DNA of 64,000 nucleotides. Source: Leisingera sp. SS27. Its GTDB lineage: Bacteria > Pseudomonadota > Alphaproteobacteria > Rhodobacterales > Rhodobacteraceae. The stretch is taken from NCBI RefSeq assembly GCF_028368855.1, contig NZ_JAQNCY010000005.1, forward strand, positions 186,001-250,000, in the 5' to 3' direction. Under the pieces are notes generated by a model. That model was not told where the DNA came from. It searched no databases and saw only the letters and a list, made by a program, of their open reading frames with translations. Numbering within the stretch: the stretch's first letter is position 1; each line of letters starts with the position of its first letter. Shown in pieces: positions 1 through 9,404 of this stretch. Both the position numbers and the translations under genes were made by a program.

Positions 1-1223
1 TTCTGCGGCGCGTAACCTGCAAAGTTGACCGGGCCGTCATGGATCAGGGTGTCCGGATGCGCAAGACCCTGGTCAAAGGCAAGGCCGTAGATCAGCGGTT
101 TCAGGGTGGAGCCGGGAGAGCGGATCGCCTGGGTCATGTCGACAAAGCCGCGGCGGGTGGCGTCGGAGTAACCGGGGGAGCCGGCCATCGCCAGAACCTC
201 ACCTGTCTGATGGTCGGCGGCGATGAGGGCGGCGGAGAGGCGCGGCCCGGTGCGGCGGGCTGCCTCAGCCAGCAGGGTTTCCATCCGCACCTGCACCGCG
301 CCGTCGAGCGTCAGGCGCAGCTGACGCATGCCCGGGTGCCGGGCTGCCACCCGGTCCGCAAGATGCGGGGCAAGGCGCGGGAAGGCGGCCATGCGGTGCG
401 GCAGCGGGGTGCGACGGGCGGCCTCGGCCTGTTCCCCGGTCAGGATACCCTGGTGGTGCATGCGCTCCAGCACCCGGTCGCGGGCCTCGCTGGCGGCCTG
501 GGGAAAGCGGTCCGGACGGCGGCGCTCGGGGCTTTGCGGCAGGGCCACCAGCAGTGCGGCCTCTGCGGACGTCAGGCGCTTCGGCTCCTTGCCGAACCAG
601 CTGTAGGTTGCCGCGCGGATGCCCTCTGCCGCGCCGCCATAGGGGGCGTGGGTCAGATAGAGGGTGAGGATCTGATCCTTGCTGAGTCGGCGCTCCAGCG
701 CCAGCGCCACCCGCATCTGCCGCAGCTTGCCCGCCCAGCGGCCGGTGGTGCCGTCCTCCAGCAGACGCGCAACCTGCATGGTGAGGGTGGAGCCGCCGGA
801 GACTGTTCTGCCGTTCCAGAGCGCCTGCCCCGCGGCGCGCAGCAAGGCGATGGGGTCGACACCAGCGTGGGAGCGGAACCGCTTGTCCTCGTAGCGCAGG
901 AGCATATCGAGGAAGCGCGGATCGACGTCCTGTGGCTGGACGGCGAGGCGCCAGAGGCCGTCGCCTACGGGGTAGGCGCGCAAAAGCTTGCCGTTGCGGT
1001 CGAGGACTTCGGTGGATGTTTCCCCGAGGGTGAGCGGAAGGTTTGTGCGGTCGATCCAAGTGTCGAAGGCGCGATAGGCCGTAAAGATTGCAATAAGCAG
1101 AACCGCTAAAGCAACGGCATACCATTTCAGCCTTTTGCCTGGCCAAAGGCCGGGCAGCGCCCGTCCCGCTCCCCACGGGGCGGGACGGGCGCTGCCCTTC
1201 GCTTTGGTCCGCCAGCGTCTCAC
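1..1223 (-). CDS. pbpC: Penicillin-binding protein 1C, N-terminal part (runs off the window)
   Basis: Bifunctional class A penicillin-binding protein of the PBP1C type: a glycosyltransferase that polymerises lipid II plus a transpeptidase that cross-links peptidoglycan, anchored in the inner membrane facing the periplasm. The GTG start overlaps the stop of the upstream alpha-2-macroglobulin gene (GTGA). A basic stretch is followed by one membrane segment (YAVALAVLLIAIFTAY). The GT51 domain shows RYEDKRFRSHAGVDP, SGGSTLTMQVARLL and a KLRQMRVALALER segment. The start of the transpeptidase is visible, with the active-site SxxK as SPGSTLKP close to the window edge; the SxN and KTG motifs and the C-terminal domain lie outside. 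A 46-bp hairpin sequence sits inside the codons just after the start, so the true start could be further downstream. The pairing with alpha-2-macroglobulin matches the yfhM-pbpC pair of enterobacteria. Confidence 0.92.
   Translation of the reverse strand, partial: MRRWRTKAKGSARPAPWGAGRALPGLWPGKRLKWYAVALAVLLIAIFTAYRAFDTWIDRTNLPLTLGETSTEVLDRNGKLLRAYPVGDGLWRLAVQPQDVDPRFLDMLLRYEDKRFRSHAGVDPIALLRAAGQALWNGRTVSGGSTLTMQVARLLEDGTTGRWAGKLRQMRVALALERRLSKDQILTLYLTHAPYGGAAEGIRAATYSWFGKEPKRLTSAEAALLVALPQSPERRRPDRFPQAASEARDRVLERMHHQGILTGEQAEAARRTPLPHRMAAFPRLAPHLADRVAARHPGMRQLRLTLDGAVQVRMETLLAEAARRTGPRLSAALIAADHQTGEVLAMAGSPGYSDATRRGFVDMTQAIRSPGSTLKPLIYGLAFDQGLAHPDTLIHDGPVNFAGYAPQ
1152..1197. repeat. Perfect 18-bp inverted repeat inside the 5' end of pbpC
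   Basis: GGGCAGCGCCCGTCCCGC at 1152-1169 is mirrored exactly at 1180-1197 with a 10-base spacer. It resembles the REP-like hairpins found between genes elsewhere in the window, but here it is read through as codons 10-24 of pbpC, giving a Gly/Ala/Arg/Pro-rich insertion before the membrane anchor. Confidence 0.85.
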
Positions 1224-4200
1224 CTGACTTCCACACGCCCCGTTGCCGTGCGGGCGCGGTATGCGGGACGGTACATGTCCTCAACCGAGGCGGCCGGGTG
1301 GTGGAACACGCCGGGTGTCACCGCGCGGACCACATAGGCCAGCGTCACCTGCGATGCATCGCGCACATTCACCGCCGCCAGGAACCGGTCGCTGCGGAAC
1401 TCGGCGTGCTCGGCCTCTGCCGGGTTCAGCCAGTCGAGGTCGCGCAGGTCACCGGAGCGCAGAAGGTTCGGGTTGTCGATCTCAAACCCCGCGGGCAGCG
1501 GATCGTTGATCATCAGCCTCGCACCGGTCTTTTCATGCGGTTTCACCCGGAGGACCGCCACAAACCGCGCGCCAGTTTGTACGGACTGCACCTCCAGCGG
1601 CTGGCCTTCCAGCGAATAGTAGCTGCGTTTGATGGTGTAGCCGAAGCCGCCCGCGGCCGGCGGAACTTCTGGCACGCCAAGGGTGGTGAGGGTTATTTCA
1701 GCCGTTTTGCCGCTGGCGGCGGTCAGTGCCAGTTCCGGCACGTCCTGACCGCCAGCAGCCTGAACGAACGGCCCCTGCACGGGCTGGCCGTTGACCAGCA
1801 GGCCGGAGTCTTCGGGGTATTGCGTCAGTGCCTGGGCGGCCATCAGGGTCCAAGCGGACTCCTGGGTGGAGCGGTATCCGCTGGCGTTTGAAAGCCGCGC
1901 CGTCAAGCTGGCGCGGTCCAAGGCCTCAGACCCCGCTTCTGCCGCCAGTGTCAGAACGCCGGCGGTGTCGCGCAAACGGGTGCCGAAGTCGGCGCGCCAG
2001 AGGCGGGCTTCATCCTGCCCCTCGCTGCCGATCATCTGCGCTGCGCGGGCAAACATCCGGTCCGCCCGGCGCTGATCCCCATAGGCCGCCAGCGCCGCGC
2101 CTAACTGCGCGGCAGCAAGGGGCGTCGCAAACCCGTCGCCCTTCACATCCGCATAATAGCGCAGGTCGCCCATCTGGGCCGCGCCTTCGCGGGCCAGCAC
2201 CAGCAGGGCATAGGCGATCTCCTCACCGCCGATGTCGAAGTCGGGGGCATAGTTGATGCGGTTGCGCAGGTTGTCCATGGCCTGCGCGAAGGCCTGCTGC
2301 GGTACCTCATATCCTTGGGCGCGGGCACGGCTGAGGAAGTCGCTGGCGTAGGCATCCAGCCAGAACTCGCCGCTGTCAGCGCGCCATAGGCCAAAAGCGC
2401 CGCTGGGGGCCTGCCGGGTCAGCACCTGGCGGATGGCGGCGTTGATGCGCTTGTCCACCGCCGGTCCGTTGCCCAGCCCGGCCGCCTGCGCGACAGAGCT
2501 GAAATAGAGGAGCGGCAGCGCCTTGGATGTCACCTGCTCGGTGCAGCCGTAGGGGTACTGGTCCAGTTCCGCCAAGAGGCCCGGCACGTCGAATTTTGCC
2601 AGCGGGCCGGAGGATATGGTGGCACGGGCAGTGCCGGGGCGGAGGCCGGTGAAGACGTCCTTGCTGAACAGGAAGGTGTCGCCTGCCGCCAAGGTGAAGC
2701 GGCGGGTCTGTGATACCACCGGATCATTGGCACGGACCGGCATCCGCAGGGTCTGCTGCAGCTCCTGCCCGTCGGGCGTAGTGAGGGTGAGGGTCAGCTG
2801 GTGGTCGCCAACGTTTTCTGCTGTGACCGGCAGTTCCAGCACGGTCTTGCCTTGTTCCTGCAAGGTGACAGCGGCAGGCAGGCTGCCAAGCGCCAGGCCG
2901 CCTGCGGCGGTTGCGGTCAGCTGCATTTCGCCTGCCGGGCCGTCGGCGTGCACGATCTCGATCCTTGCGCGGCTCTCATCACCCGGCGCCAGGAAGCGCG
3001 GCAGCGAGGCGGTGACCACCACAGGGTCGCGCACCAGCATGTCGGCCTCTGCCTGCCCCACGGCCTTGCCTGACCACGCGACTGCCATAAGCCGCACAGT
3101 TCCGTTGAAGGCGGGGAGCGTCAGAGGGAACTCAGCCTCGCCATTGGCATCAACTTTCAGCGGGCCGGAGAACAGCGCCACCAGGTCCTGAGTGGGCGGC
3201 GGCGATTGCATCTTCATGCCGCTGTCAGCGTCGCCGCCGGAGCGGATGCGGCCCATGGCGCCATTGCCCGGGTCGATGAGGCGGCCGTAGACGTCACGCA
3301 GCTCCACGCCTAAACGGCGCTGGCCATAGTAATGCGCGCTGGGATCGGGGCTGGTGAAGCCGGTGAGGTTGAGGATGCCGTGGTCCACCGCAGCCACGGT
3401 GAGCCAGACCTCCTCGCCCTCAGCCGCGCCACCCACGCGAAGTTTCGCCACTTGGGTGCCGCGCGGACGGGCCACGTCGGGGACGTCAATCGCGACCTGC
3501 AGCTGCTGGCCGGGCTGGGTGACGCTGGCGTGGGCCAGCCCCAGGGCGCGCAGCGGGGTGCGGCCACGGTCGCCAGCCACGGGCTGGATCACGGTTGCCG
3601 TCACATAGGCGCTGCTGCCCCAATCCTGCGTGACCTCCAGCGGGATCACGGTTTCGCCGGCCGGAACTTCCACTGCCACACGGTAGATCAGATGGTTGGA
3701 GACCACCGAGACCAGCGCCGTGCCTGCGGCCTGCGGCACGATGCGCAGGCGGGCTGTGTCGCCGGGGGTGTAGCTTTCGCTATCCAGTGACAGCTCCAGC
3801 CGCGCGGGTGTTTCAGAGCTGCCTTCGGGCGCGTACCAGCCGGCATAGAAGTCATAGGCGGCGGAGGCATATTCGCCATCAAGGCGTTCCACCACCAGCT
3901 CATAGCGGCCCCAATCGACGGGCTGGGAGAGCGCCAGGGGTTCGCTGCCCAGCTGCGCCTCGCCGGTGGCGATGCGGGTGCGGCGGGTAATCGGCTCCCA
4001 GTTCCAGTTGCCGTAGAGCTGATACCATTGATAGCGGGTTTCGACCCGGTTCAGGGTCCATTTGACCCGCATCGGCATTGGCGCCAGGTCCGGGGCCAGG
4101 GCGATGAGTTCGAAACCTGCCTCGGAGCCTTCTGCCGCGACCTCGTCAAACTGCGGCTTGATGCCAAGGACCGGGCCTGCGGGCCGCACAGGCAGCTCCA

Positions 4201-6670
4201 TCGTGCGTTCCACCGGGCGGGCGGATCCATCGGAAACGCGGGTGGTGAGAGTGGCCAGCAGCGGTTTTCCCTCGGCCGGGGTGGCAGCGGGGAGGCTGGC
4301 AGCAATGACAGCGCTGCCGTCTGTGCCGGTTTCCTGGCCGCCGAAGTATTCGGTCTGGGCGGAGGAGGCCTCGTCATAGCGGCCGAAGCGGAAGCCGGGC
4401 CACTGCTCCAGCGTATTTGCGGCGGTGAGACGGAGGCTGCCCTCTACCTTCAGGCCTGCGCCGGGGGCGCCGAACAGGTAGTCGGCTTGCAGATCAATCT
4501 GGGCTGCACCGCCGGGCTGGAGGGCGTCTGCGTTGGCAACCTGCTGGGTAAAGTCGATGCGCTCAGGCAGGAAATCCTCGACCAGGATCTGGCGGCTGGC
4601 GAGCGCCGGAGCCTTGAGGTCGCTCTTGATTTCGATCCGCCAGGTGCCGCGCGGGGCGGCGGGGCCGGTGGCGAGCGCAAAGACATGGCCGCCCTGATGG
4701 ACTGCGGCGGAAGTCTGGCGGGTGTATTCCACCCCGTCCGGGCGCAACAGGATTGCAGTCAGCGGCATACCGTCGATGGCCTGCGCCTTGCTGTCACGGG
4801 CCAGCGCGGTCACATGCACCGTTTCCCCGGCACGGAAGGCGCCGCGGGTGGTCGCCAGGAACACGTCCACCGGCCCCGGCGCGGGGCGGCCCGCAACGCC
4901 GCGGTCCGACAGGTCAAAGGCGGCATCGTTCAGCGGCAGGAAAGTGAAGTCGCCCTCCCCTGCCCGCGCGGTGATCAACGCAGGCGCCGCGCCACCGGTG
5001 CCGCGGGTGAGGCCGGGGGCAAAATGCACGTAACCGCTGGCGTCGCTGCTGGCGGTCGCCAGAACCTCGTTGGCGGCAGAGATCAGGCTGACCTCGGCAC
5101 CCGCCTGCGGTTTGGCATCGCGCAGCCCCTGCACCTGAACATGCAGGCCATCGCTGCCGGACATGGTGCTGAGGCCAAGGCCGGTCAGCACGAACCACTG
5201 GGTGGCGCCGGCATCGTCATAGGGATCTGCCCCCGGCACCCGGGCGGTGAGCGCGTAAAGCCCCGGCGTCTTCTGCCCGGTCAGCGCATCGTCAAGCGGC
5301 AGACGGCTGGTCATCACCTGGTTGATGGCGGTGTCGACACTGGCACTGCCGGTCCAGATTTCCTCGGCAATATTCGCAGCGAAATGCTCATCCTCCCATT
5401 GCGAGAGCGGCTTGGCGAAATAACCTTCCTGCAGGGTACGCAGCACGTTGCGGCTGCTGACCCGGCGCAGGCGCAGGTCCATGTCTGTGACATTCACCGT
5501 CTCCACCGGCAGCGCCGCTGCGCCGCCCGCGGGCAGCACATAGGCACGGCCCGGGAAGCGGACCTGCGGGGACCGGTCACGGACATAGTGGGTCAGTTCC
5601 ACGTCCTTCAGCAGCTGCTCGCCGCTGGCCGCAGGCAGGCCGCGGCGCAGGGTGATGCGGTAGCGTTTGCCATGCTCCACCCCGTCCAGGCACAGCTGGC
5701 GGCCCTGGGCGGTGACGGCGAGGCTGGCCTCATCCATACGGACGTAATTTTCGTAATCGGTGCCGGCCTGCTCCAGATCTTCCGAAAATTCAGCGCAGAT
5801 GCGCGGCGCGGCGCTGTCGCTTTCCACCGTGCTGGAGGTAACGCGGAAGCCGTATTTGCGGATCGCATAGTTCAGCAGCTCGGCATTGGCCTTCAGCGGA
5901 ATGATCTCCTCTGCCAGATACAGGAGCGGCAGCATATCCCGCCCGCGGCCCAGTGTTTCCACCGCCTCAGCCGCTTGGCGCAAAGCCTGGGCCTGTGCCT
6001 CGGGCGCCGCGGCCCGCAGATAACCGTTCAGTGCTGCGGAATAGGACTGCGCACGGTGGCGGCGCTGCTGGCTGCGGCTGCTGCTGTCCTTGGCAGCACG
6101 CAGCAAAAATCCCGAAAATTGTGTCCAATCCGCGGCGTCGTCCTCCAGCACAACAGACTGCGCCATCCAGCGCAAGGCAGCGAAGGCCTCACCCTCCCGC
6201 CGCAGGGCGCGGGCGGCGGTTCGCGCCTCACCTGCGTCATTGGTTTCCAACGGGTAGTCCAGACCCAAGGACCGGGAGAGGCCGGCAGCGCGCTGCAAGT
6301 CCTGTTCCGGCAGGAAATCCAGCCGCGCGGCGCGGGCCGCCGCAGCAGCAGCCAGACCGGGCGCCGCAAGTTGCTTCACCGCAGTCAGGGCGCCGGCATA
6401 GGGGCTGGACTGTCCAAGTGCAGATTTTGGAAAGCAGGCGTTAGCCCTTTGATTGAAGACGAAGCCGGCGCAGTCCTCCTGTGCTGAACAGGCCCTGGCG
6501 CAGGATCCGGCGTCTGTATCAAACAAGGGCTGCAAGTCAGAGCCGAAAAAATCTGTATCCGCGTAGGCGCGGTAACGGAATTCAGGAACCGCCTGCTGCG
6601 CCATGGCAGCCGGCAGAAACATAACAAAAGCAATAAAATAGGGAAAAGCAGAAGCAAACAGACGCGGCAT
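1220..6670 (-). CDS. Periplasmic alpha-2-macroglobulin family protein with N-terminal PAN/Apple-like domain
   Basis: A 1816-residue bacterial alpha-2-macroglobulin, a broad protease trap thought to protect the cell envelope. ATG at 6670 is chosen because GGAGG lies six bases upstream; an in-frame TTG at 6682 is itself part of that site. The signal peptide (PRLFASAFPYFIAFVMFLPA, AMA|QQ) has no lipobox cysteine, so the protein is probably soluble, unlike the E. coli lipoprotein. A cysteine-rich PAN/Apple-like module (CARACSAQEDCAGF) follows at about residues 50-85, then the MG domains. The thioester motif is YGCTEQ with Cys1376, and the complement-like helical domain and C-terminal receptor-like domain follow. 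It overlaps pbpC by four bases, so translation is coupled. The family assignment is firm; the in vivo target proteases are unknown. Confidence 0.93.
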   Translation of the reverse strand: MPRLFASAFPYFIAFVMFLPAAMAQQAVPEFRYRAYADTDFFGSDLQPLFDTDAGSCARACSAQEDCAGFVFNQRANACFPKSALGQSSPYAGALTAVKQLAAPGLAAAAAARAARLDFLPEQDLQRAAGLSRSLGLDYPLETNDAGEARTAARALRREGEAFAALRWMAQSVVLEDDAADWTQFSGFLLRAAKDSSSRSQQRRHRAQSYSAALNGYLRAAAPEAQAQALRQAAEAVETLGRGRDMLPLLYLAEEIIPLKANAELLNYAIRKYGFRVTSSTVESDSAAPRICAEFSEDLEQAGTDYENYVRMDEASLAVTAQGRQLCLDGVEHGKRYRITLRRGLPAASGEQLLKDVELTHYVRDRSPQVRFPGRAYVLPAGGAAALPVETVNVTDMDLRLRRVSSRNVLRTLQEGYFAKPLSQWEDEHFAANIAEEIWTGSASVDTAINQVMTSRLPLDDALTGQKTPGLYALTARVPGADPYDDAGATQWFVLTGLGLSTMSGSDGLHVQVQGLRDAKPQAGAEVSLISAANEVLATASSDASGYVHFAPGLTRGTGGAAPALITARAGEGDFTFLPLNDAAFDLSDRGVAGRPAPGPVDVFLATTRGAFRAGETVHVTALARDSKAQAIDGMPLTAILLRPDGVEYTRQTSAAVHQGGHVFALATGPAAPRGTWRIEIKSDLKAPALASRQILVEDFLPERIDFTQQVANADALQPGGAAQIDLQADYLFGAPGAGLKVEGSLRLTAANTLEQWPGFRFGRYDEASSAQTEYFGGQETGTDGSAVIAASLPAATPAEGKPLLATLTTRVSDGSARPVERTMELPVRPAGPVLGIKPQFDEVAAEGSEAGFELIALAPDLAPMPMRVKWTLNRVETRYQWYQLYGNWNWEPITRRTRIATGEAQLGSEPLALSQPVDWGRYELVVERLDGEYASAAYDFYAGWYAPEGSSETPARLELSLDSESYTPGDTARLRIVPQAAGTALVSVVSNHLIYRVAVEVPAGETVIPLEVTQDWGSSAYVTATVIQPVAGDRGRTPLRALGLAHASVTQPGQQLQVAIDVPDVARPRGTQVAKLRVGGAAEGEEVWLTVAAVDHGILNLTGFTSPDPSAHYYGQRRLGVELRDVYGRLIDPGNGAMGRIRSGGDADSGMKMQSPPPTQDLVALFSGPLKVDANGEAEFPLTLPAFNGTVRLMAVAWSGKAVGQAEADMLVRDPVVVTASLPRFLAPGDESRARIEIVHADGPAGEMQLTATAAGGLALGSLPAAVTLQEQGKTVLELPVTAENVGDHQLTLTLTTPDGQELQQTLRMPVRANDPVVSQTRRFTLAAGDTFLFSKDVFTGLRPGTARATISSGPLAKFDVPGLLAELDQYPYGCTEQVTSKALPLLYFSSVAQAAGLGNGPAVDKRINAAIRQVLTRQAPSGAFGLWRADSGEFWLDAYASDFLSRARAQGYEVPQQAFAQAMDNLRNRINYAPDFDIGGEEIAYALLVLAREGAAQMGDLRYYADVKGDGFATPLAAAQLGAALAAYGDQRRADRMFARAAQMIGSEGQDEARLWRADFGTRLRDTAGVLTLAAEAGSEALDRASLTARLSNASGYRSTQESAWTLMAAQALTQYPEDSGLLVNGQPVQGPFVQAAGGQDVPELALTAASGKTAEITLTTLGVPEVPPAAGGFGYTIKRSYYSLEGQPLEVQSVQTGARFVAVLRVKPHEKTGARLMINDPLPAGFEIDNPNLLRSGDLRDLDWLNPAEAEHAEFRSDRFLAAVNVRDASQVTLAYVVRAVTPGVFHHPAASVEDMYRPAYRARTATGRVEVR

Positions 6671-6801
6671 GGCACCCTCCAAAACTGGGGTCAGGCTGAC
6701 ACGGGCTTAACGTCATAGCAAGATTCCTCCGCGTAACAAAAAGGGAGAGCAGCGCGGCTGCCCTGCGCGCAGAGATTGCTGCGCGCCTTTTGTGGTGATG
6801 A

Positions 6802-9105
6802 ATGGCGGAGTTTGCAGGGATGAGCCTTGCTGACAAACTGGCGGAGGAACGGCGGGCGCGGCTCGCTGCTGAACGGCTGCTTGAGCTGAAGCAGGCCGAG
6901 CTGTCCGCCGCCAACCGCAAACTGGGCCGCCACGCGCTGGCGCTGACCAAGCAGATTGGCCAGACCCAGGCCGAGGTGGCCACCGTGCGCGATGAAAACG
7001 CCAAGGTGAAATCCGACCTCCATACCGCCAATGAGAAGATCGAAACCGCCGAACGGCGGCTGTGGCATTCGATCCAGGCGTTTCAGGACGGGTTCGCCTT
7101 CTTCGACGCCGCAGGCCACCTGATCGGCGCCAATACCGCCTACCTCAACATCTTTGACGGGCTTGAAGAGGTCACGCCGGGCATCACCTATGAGCGGATC
7201 CTCGAGCTGCTGATAGAAGAGGGGCTGATCAGCACCGGCAGCATGAAAGCCCGGGACTGGCATGCGATGATGTCAGAGCGCTGGCATTGCGATTCCCCGG
7301 AACCGGTGGTTGTCCAGCTTTGGGATGAGCGGTACCTGCGGCTGATCGATCAGCGCGGTCACGGCGGCGATGTGGTCACACTGGCGCTCGATATCACCTC
7401 GACAGTGCGCTATGAGCAGGAACTGCAAGATGCCCGCGCCCGGGCCGAGGCGGCGAACCGCGCCAAATCCGCCTTCCTTGCCAATATGAGCCATGAGATC
7501 CGCACCCCGATGAACGGCGTCGTCGGCATGGCCGAACTGCTGAACGATACCGAGCTGGACGATGAGCAGCGGCTCTATGCCAAGACCATCAAGAACTCGG
7601 GCGAGGCGCTGCTGGTCATCATCAACGACGTGCTGGACTACTCCAAGATCGAGGCTGACAAGCTGGAGCTGCATCCGCAGGAATTCGACCTGGAGCGCAG
7701 CCTGCATGAGGTGGTGATGCTGCTGCAGCCCACCGCGCGGGACAAGGGGCTGGCGCTGCTGGTGGATTACGACCTGTTCCTGCCGACCTGTTTCATCGGC
7801 GATCCCGGCCGGATCCGGCAGGTGCTGACGAACCTGATCGGCAATGCGGTGAAATTCACCAAACAGGGCCATGTGACTCTGCGGGTGACCGGCATCGCCT
7901 CACCCGAAGAGGGCCAATGCGCGGTGCATGTTACCATCGAGGACACCGGGATCGGCATTCCGGAAGACAAGATCGAACATGTGTTCGGTGAGTTCAACCA
8001 GGTCGAGGACGAACGCAACCGCAAGTTCGAGGGCACCGGACTGGGGCTGGCAATCTCCAAGCGGCTGATCGAGATGATGGGCGGCGAGATCTGGGTCGAA
8101 AGCGAAGACGGCAAGGGCTCCTGCTTCGGCTTCAGGGTACCGCTGCCGGTGAAAGCCCCAGCGGAGCAAACGCTGCCGAAGCTGCCATCCAGCCTGCGCC
8201 ATGTCCTGCTGGTGGACGATGTGCCGCTGAACTGCGAAATCCTGCAAAAGCACCTTCAGATGCTGGGCCTCAAGGTGACCACAGCCGGCACCGCGGCGGA
8301 AGCGCTGACGGCCATGCAGGGCGGCGTCAATCTTGTGCTGAGCGGCCATAACCTGCCGGGGCTGGACGGGCTGCAGCTGGCCCGCGATCTCAGGTCCTAC
8401 GGCTGGAACGGGGTGCCGGTCCTGCTGCTCAACTCCAGCCCGCATGCCGCCATCGGGTCTGATGTGCGGCAGCTGGTCAGCGGCGTGCTGCAAAGCCCGG
8501 CCCCGCGCGATGACCTGTTCAGCCAGCTGGCCCGGCTCGGCAGCGAGGCCGCAAACCCGGAAGCGCCCCGCGCGGCCGCCGCTCCCGCTGCAGCAGCACC
8601 TGCTGCAGCGCCGGCGGTGTCCCCCGCTCCGGCCGCCGCGGTGCCGCTGGCGCCCGCAGCTCCAGCGTTTCGCAAAATGCGGGTGCTGGCAGCAGAGGAC
8701 AACAAGACTAACCAGCTGGTGTTCCGCAAGATCGTGAAGGAGCTGAACATTGAGCTGCAGTTCGCCGGAAACGGACTGGAGGCGGTGGAGGCCTACAAGC
8801 ACTTCCAGCCGGACCTGATCTTCATGGACATCTCGATGCCGATGATGGACGGCAAGGAAGCCACCGCAGAGATACGCAAGCTGGAGGCCGGGACCGGCAG
8901 TCATGTGCACATCGTGGCACTGACCGCGCACGCGATGGCCGGCGATTCCGAGGGTATACTGGCTGCCGGGCTTGATCACTACCTGACCAAACCGCTGCGC
9001 AAGGCGCTGATCCACGAGCAGATCCGCAGCCACGCGCCTGCAAATATCCAGCCGGTTGAAGCCGGGAGTGTCCCGCCTGAGGCCGCAGCGGGCAATGCCC
9101 CCTGA
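6802..9105 (+). CDS. Hybrid sensor histidine kinase with two receiver domains, the first degenerate
   Basis: A soluble 767-residue kinase with no membrane segment or signal peptide. Order: N-terminal coiled coil (about 5-85), PAS-like sensor (about 85-200), HisKA with the phospho-acceptor His231 in [13 protein letters not shown], HATPase_c with [11 protein letters not shown] and [12 protein letters not shown], a first receiver-like domain (about 470-590), an Ala/Pro linker, and a second receiver (about 625-750) with AAEDN, the phospho-acceptor Asp676 in [11 protein letters not shown], and a C-terminal KP. In the first receiver the acceptor aspartate is replaced ([13 protein letters not shown]), so it is probably a non-phosphorylated interaction module. 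The architecture resembles cytosolic RpfC/BarA-like kinases. No partner regulator gene is adjacent and the signal is unknown. It is transcribed divergently from the macroglobulin gene. Confidence 0.88.
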   Translation: MAEFAGMSLADKLAEERRARLAAERLLELKQAELSAANRKLGRHALALTKQIGQTQAEVATVRDENAKVKSDLHTANEKIETAERRLWHSIQAFQDGFAFFDAAGHLIGANTAYLNIFDGLEEVTPGITYERILELLIEEGLISTGSMKARDWHAMMSERWHCDSPEPVVVQLWDERYLRLIDQRGHGGDVVTLALDITSTVRYEQELQDARARAEAANRAKSAFLANMSHEIRTPMNGVVGMAELLNDTELDDEQRLYAKTIKNSGEALLVIINDVLDYSKIEADKLELHPQEFDLERSLHEVVMLLQPTARDKGLALLVDYDLFLPTCFIGDPGRIRQVLTNLIGNAVKFTKQGHVTLRVTGIASPEEGQCAVHVTIEDTGIGIPEDKIEHVFGEFNQVEDERNRKFEGTGLGLAISKRLIEMMGGEIWVESEDGKGSCFGFRVPLPVKAPAEQTLPKLPSSLRHVLLVDDVPLNCEILQKHLQMLGLKVTTAGTAAEALTAMQGGVNLVLSGHNLPGLDGLQLARDLRSYGWNGVPVLLLNSSPHAAIGSDVRQLVSGVLQSPAPRDDLFSQLARLGSEAANPEAPRAAAAPAAAAPAAAPAVSPAPAAAVPLAPAAPAFRKMRVLAAEDNKTNQLVFRKIVKELNIELQFAGNGLEAVEAYKHFQPDLIFMDISMPMMDGKEATAEIRKLEAGTGSHVHIVALTAHAMAGDSEGILAAGLDHYLTKPLRKALIHEQIRSHAPANIQPVEAGSVPPEAAAGNAP

Positions 9106-9307
9106 GCAGGCAAGAGCCAGATTTTCTGTGACCGCGCGCCCGGCTGAAACCGCTTCCGGGCCTGCGGATAATGCAAGAACCCAACGCCGGATAACCGCCG
9201 CGGCCGCCAATGCACTGCTGCCTATTCCTGACCCTGCATAGCCTCCCGGCGGCTCTCCCGCGCCCGCGGGTGCACCGGCTGCGCCGGAGACCCCCTTTTA
9301 CGGCCTT

Positions 9308-9344
9308 GGGCCCGGCAGCGCGCGTTCCGCGCGCTGCCGGGCCC
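9308..9344. terminator. Perfect 17-bp hairpin with TTC loop
   Basis: GGGCCCGGCAGCGCGCG (9308-9324) and its exact complement (9328-9344) leave a three-base loop. There is no T-run, so it is not a canonical Rho-independent terminator, but its place between convergent genes suggests a transcript end or RNA-stabilising function. Confidence 0.55.
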
Positions 9345-9400
9345 AACCGGGACGGTGCATTCTTTGAATGTGCCGGAGCAGGCGGGAGCCGCCCTTTGCG
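9341..9400. repeat. Dispersed intergenic repeat, copy 1
   Basis: Contains CATTCTTTGAATG (9358-9370) followed by CAGGCGGGAG. The same arrangement recurs at 23121-23180. It lies directly beside the 9308-9344 hairpin. Confidence 0.65.
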
Positions 9401-9404
9401 GACG

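Larger units (their letters stand above)
9106..9404. other. Non-coding stretch with repeats between kinase and yaaA
   Basis: No convincing gene. The region separates the convergent kinase (plus) and yaaA (minus). It holds a 17-bp perfect hairpin at 9308-9344 and a longer imperfect pairing between GGCGGCTCTCCCGC near 9248 and GGCGGGAGCCGCC near 9384-9396, so nearly the whole 9248-9396 segment may fold as one structure. It probably acts as a bidirectional transcription end. Confidence 0.6.

Noticed and set aside
4028-6487. An 819-codon open frame on the plus strand
   Set aside because: It lies fully antisense to the macroglobulin gene, has no recognisable domain, and arises because GC-rich codon usage removes stops from the opposite strand.
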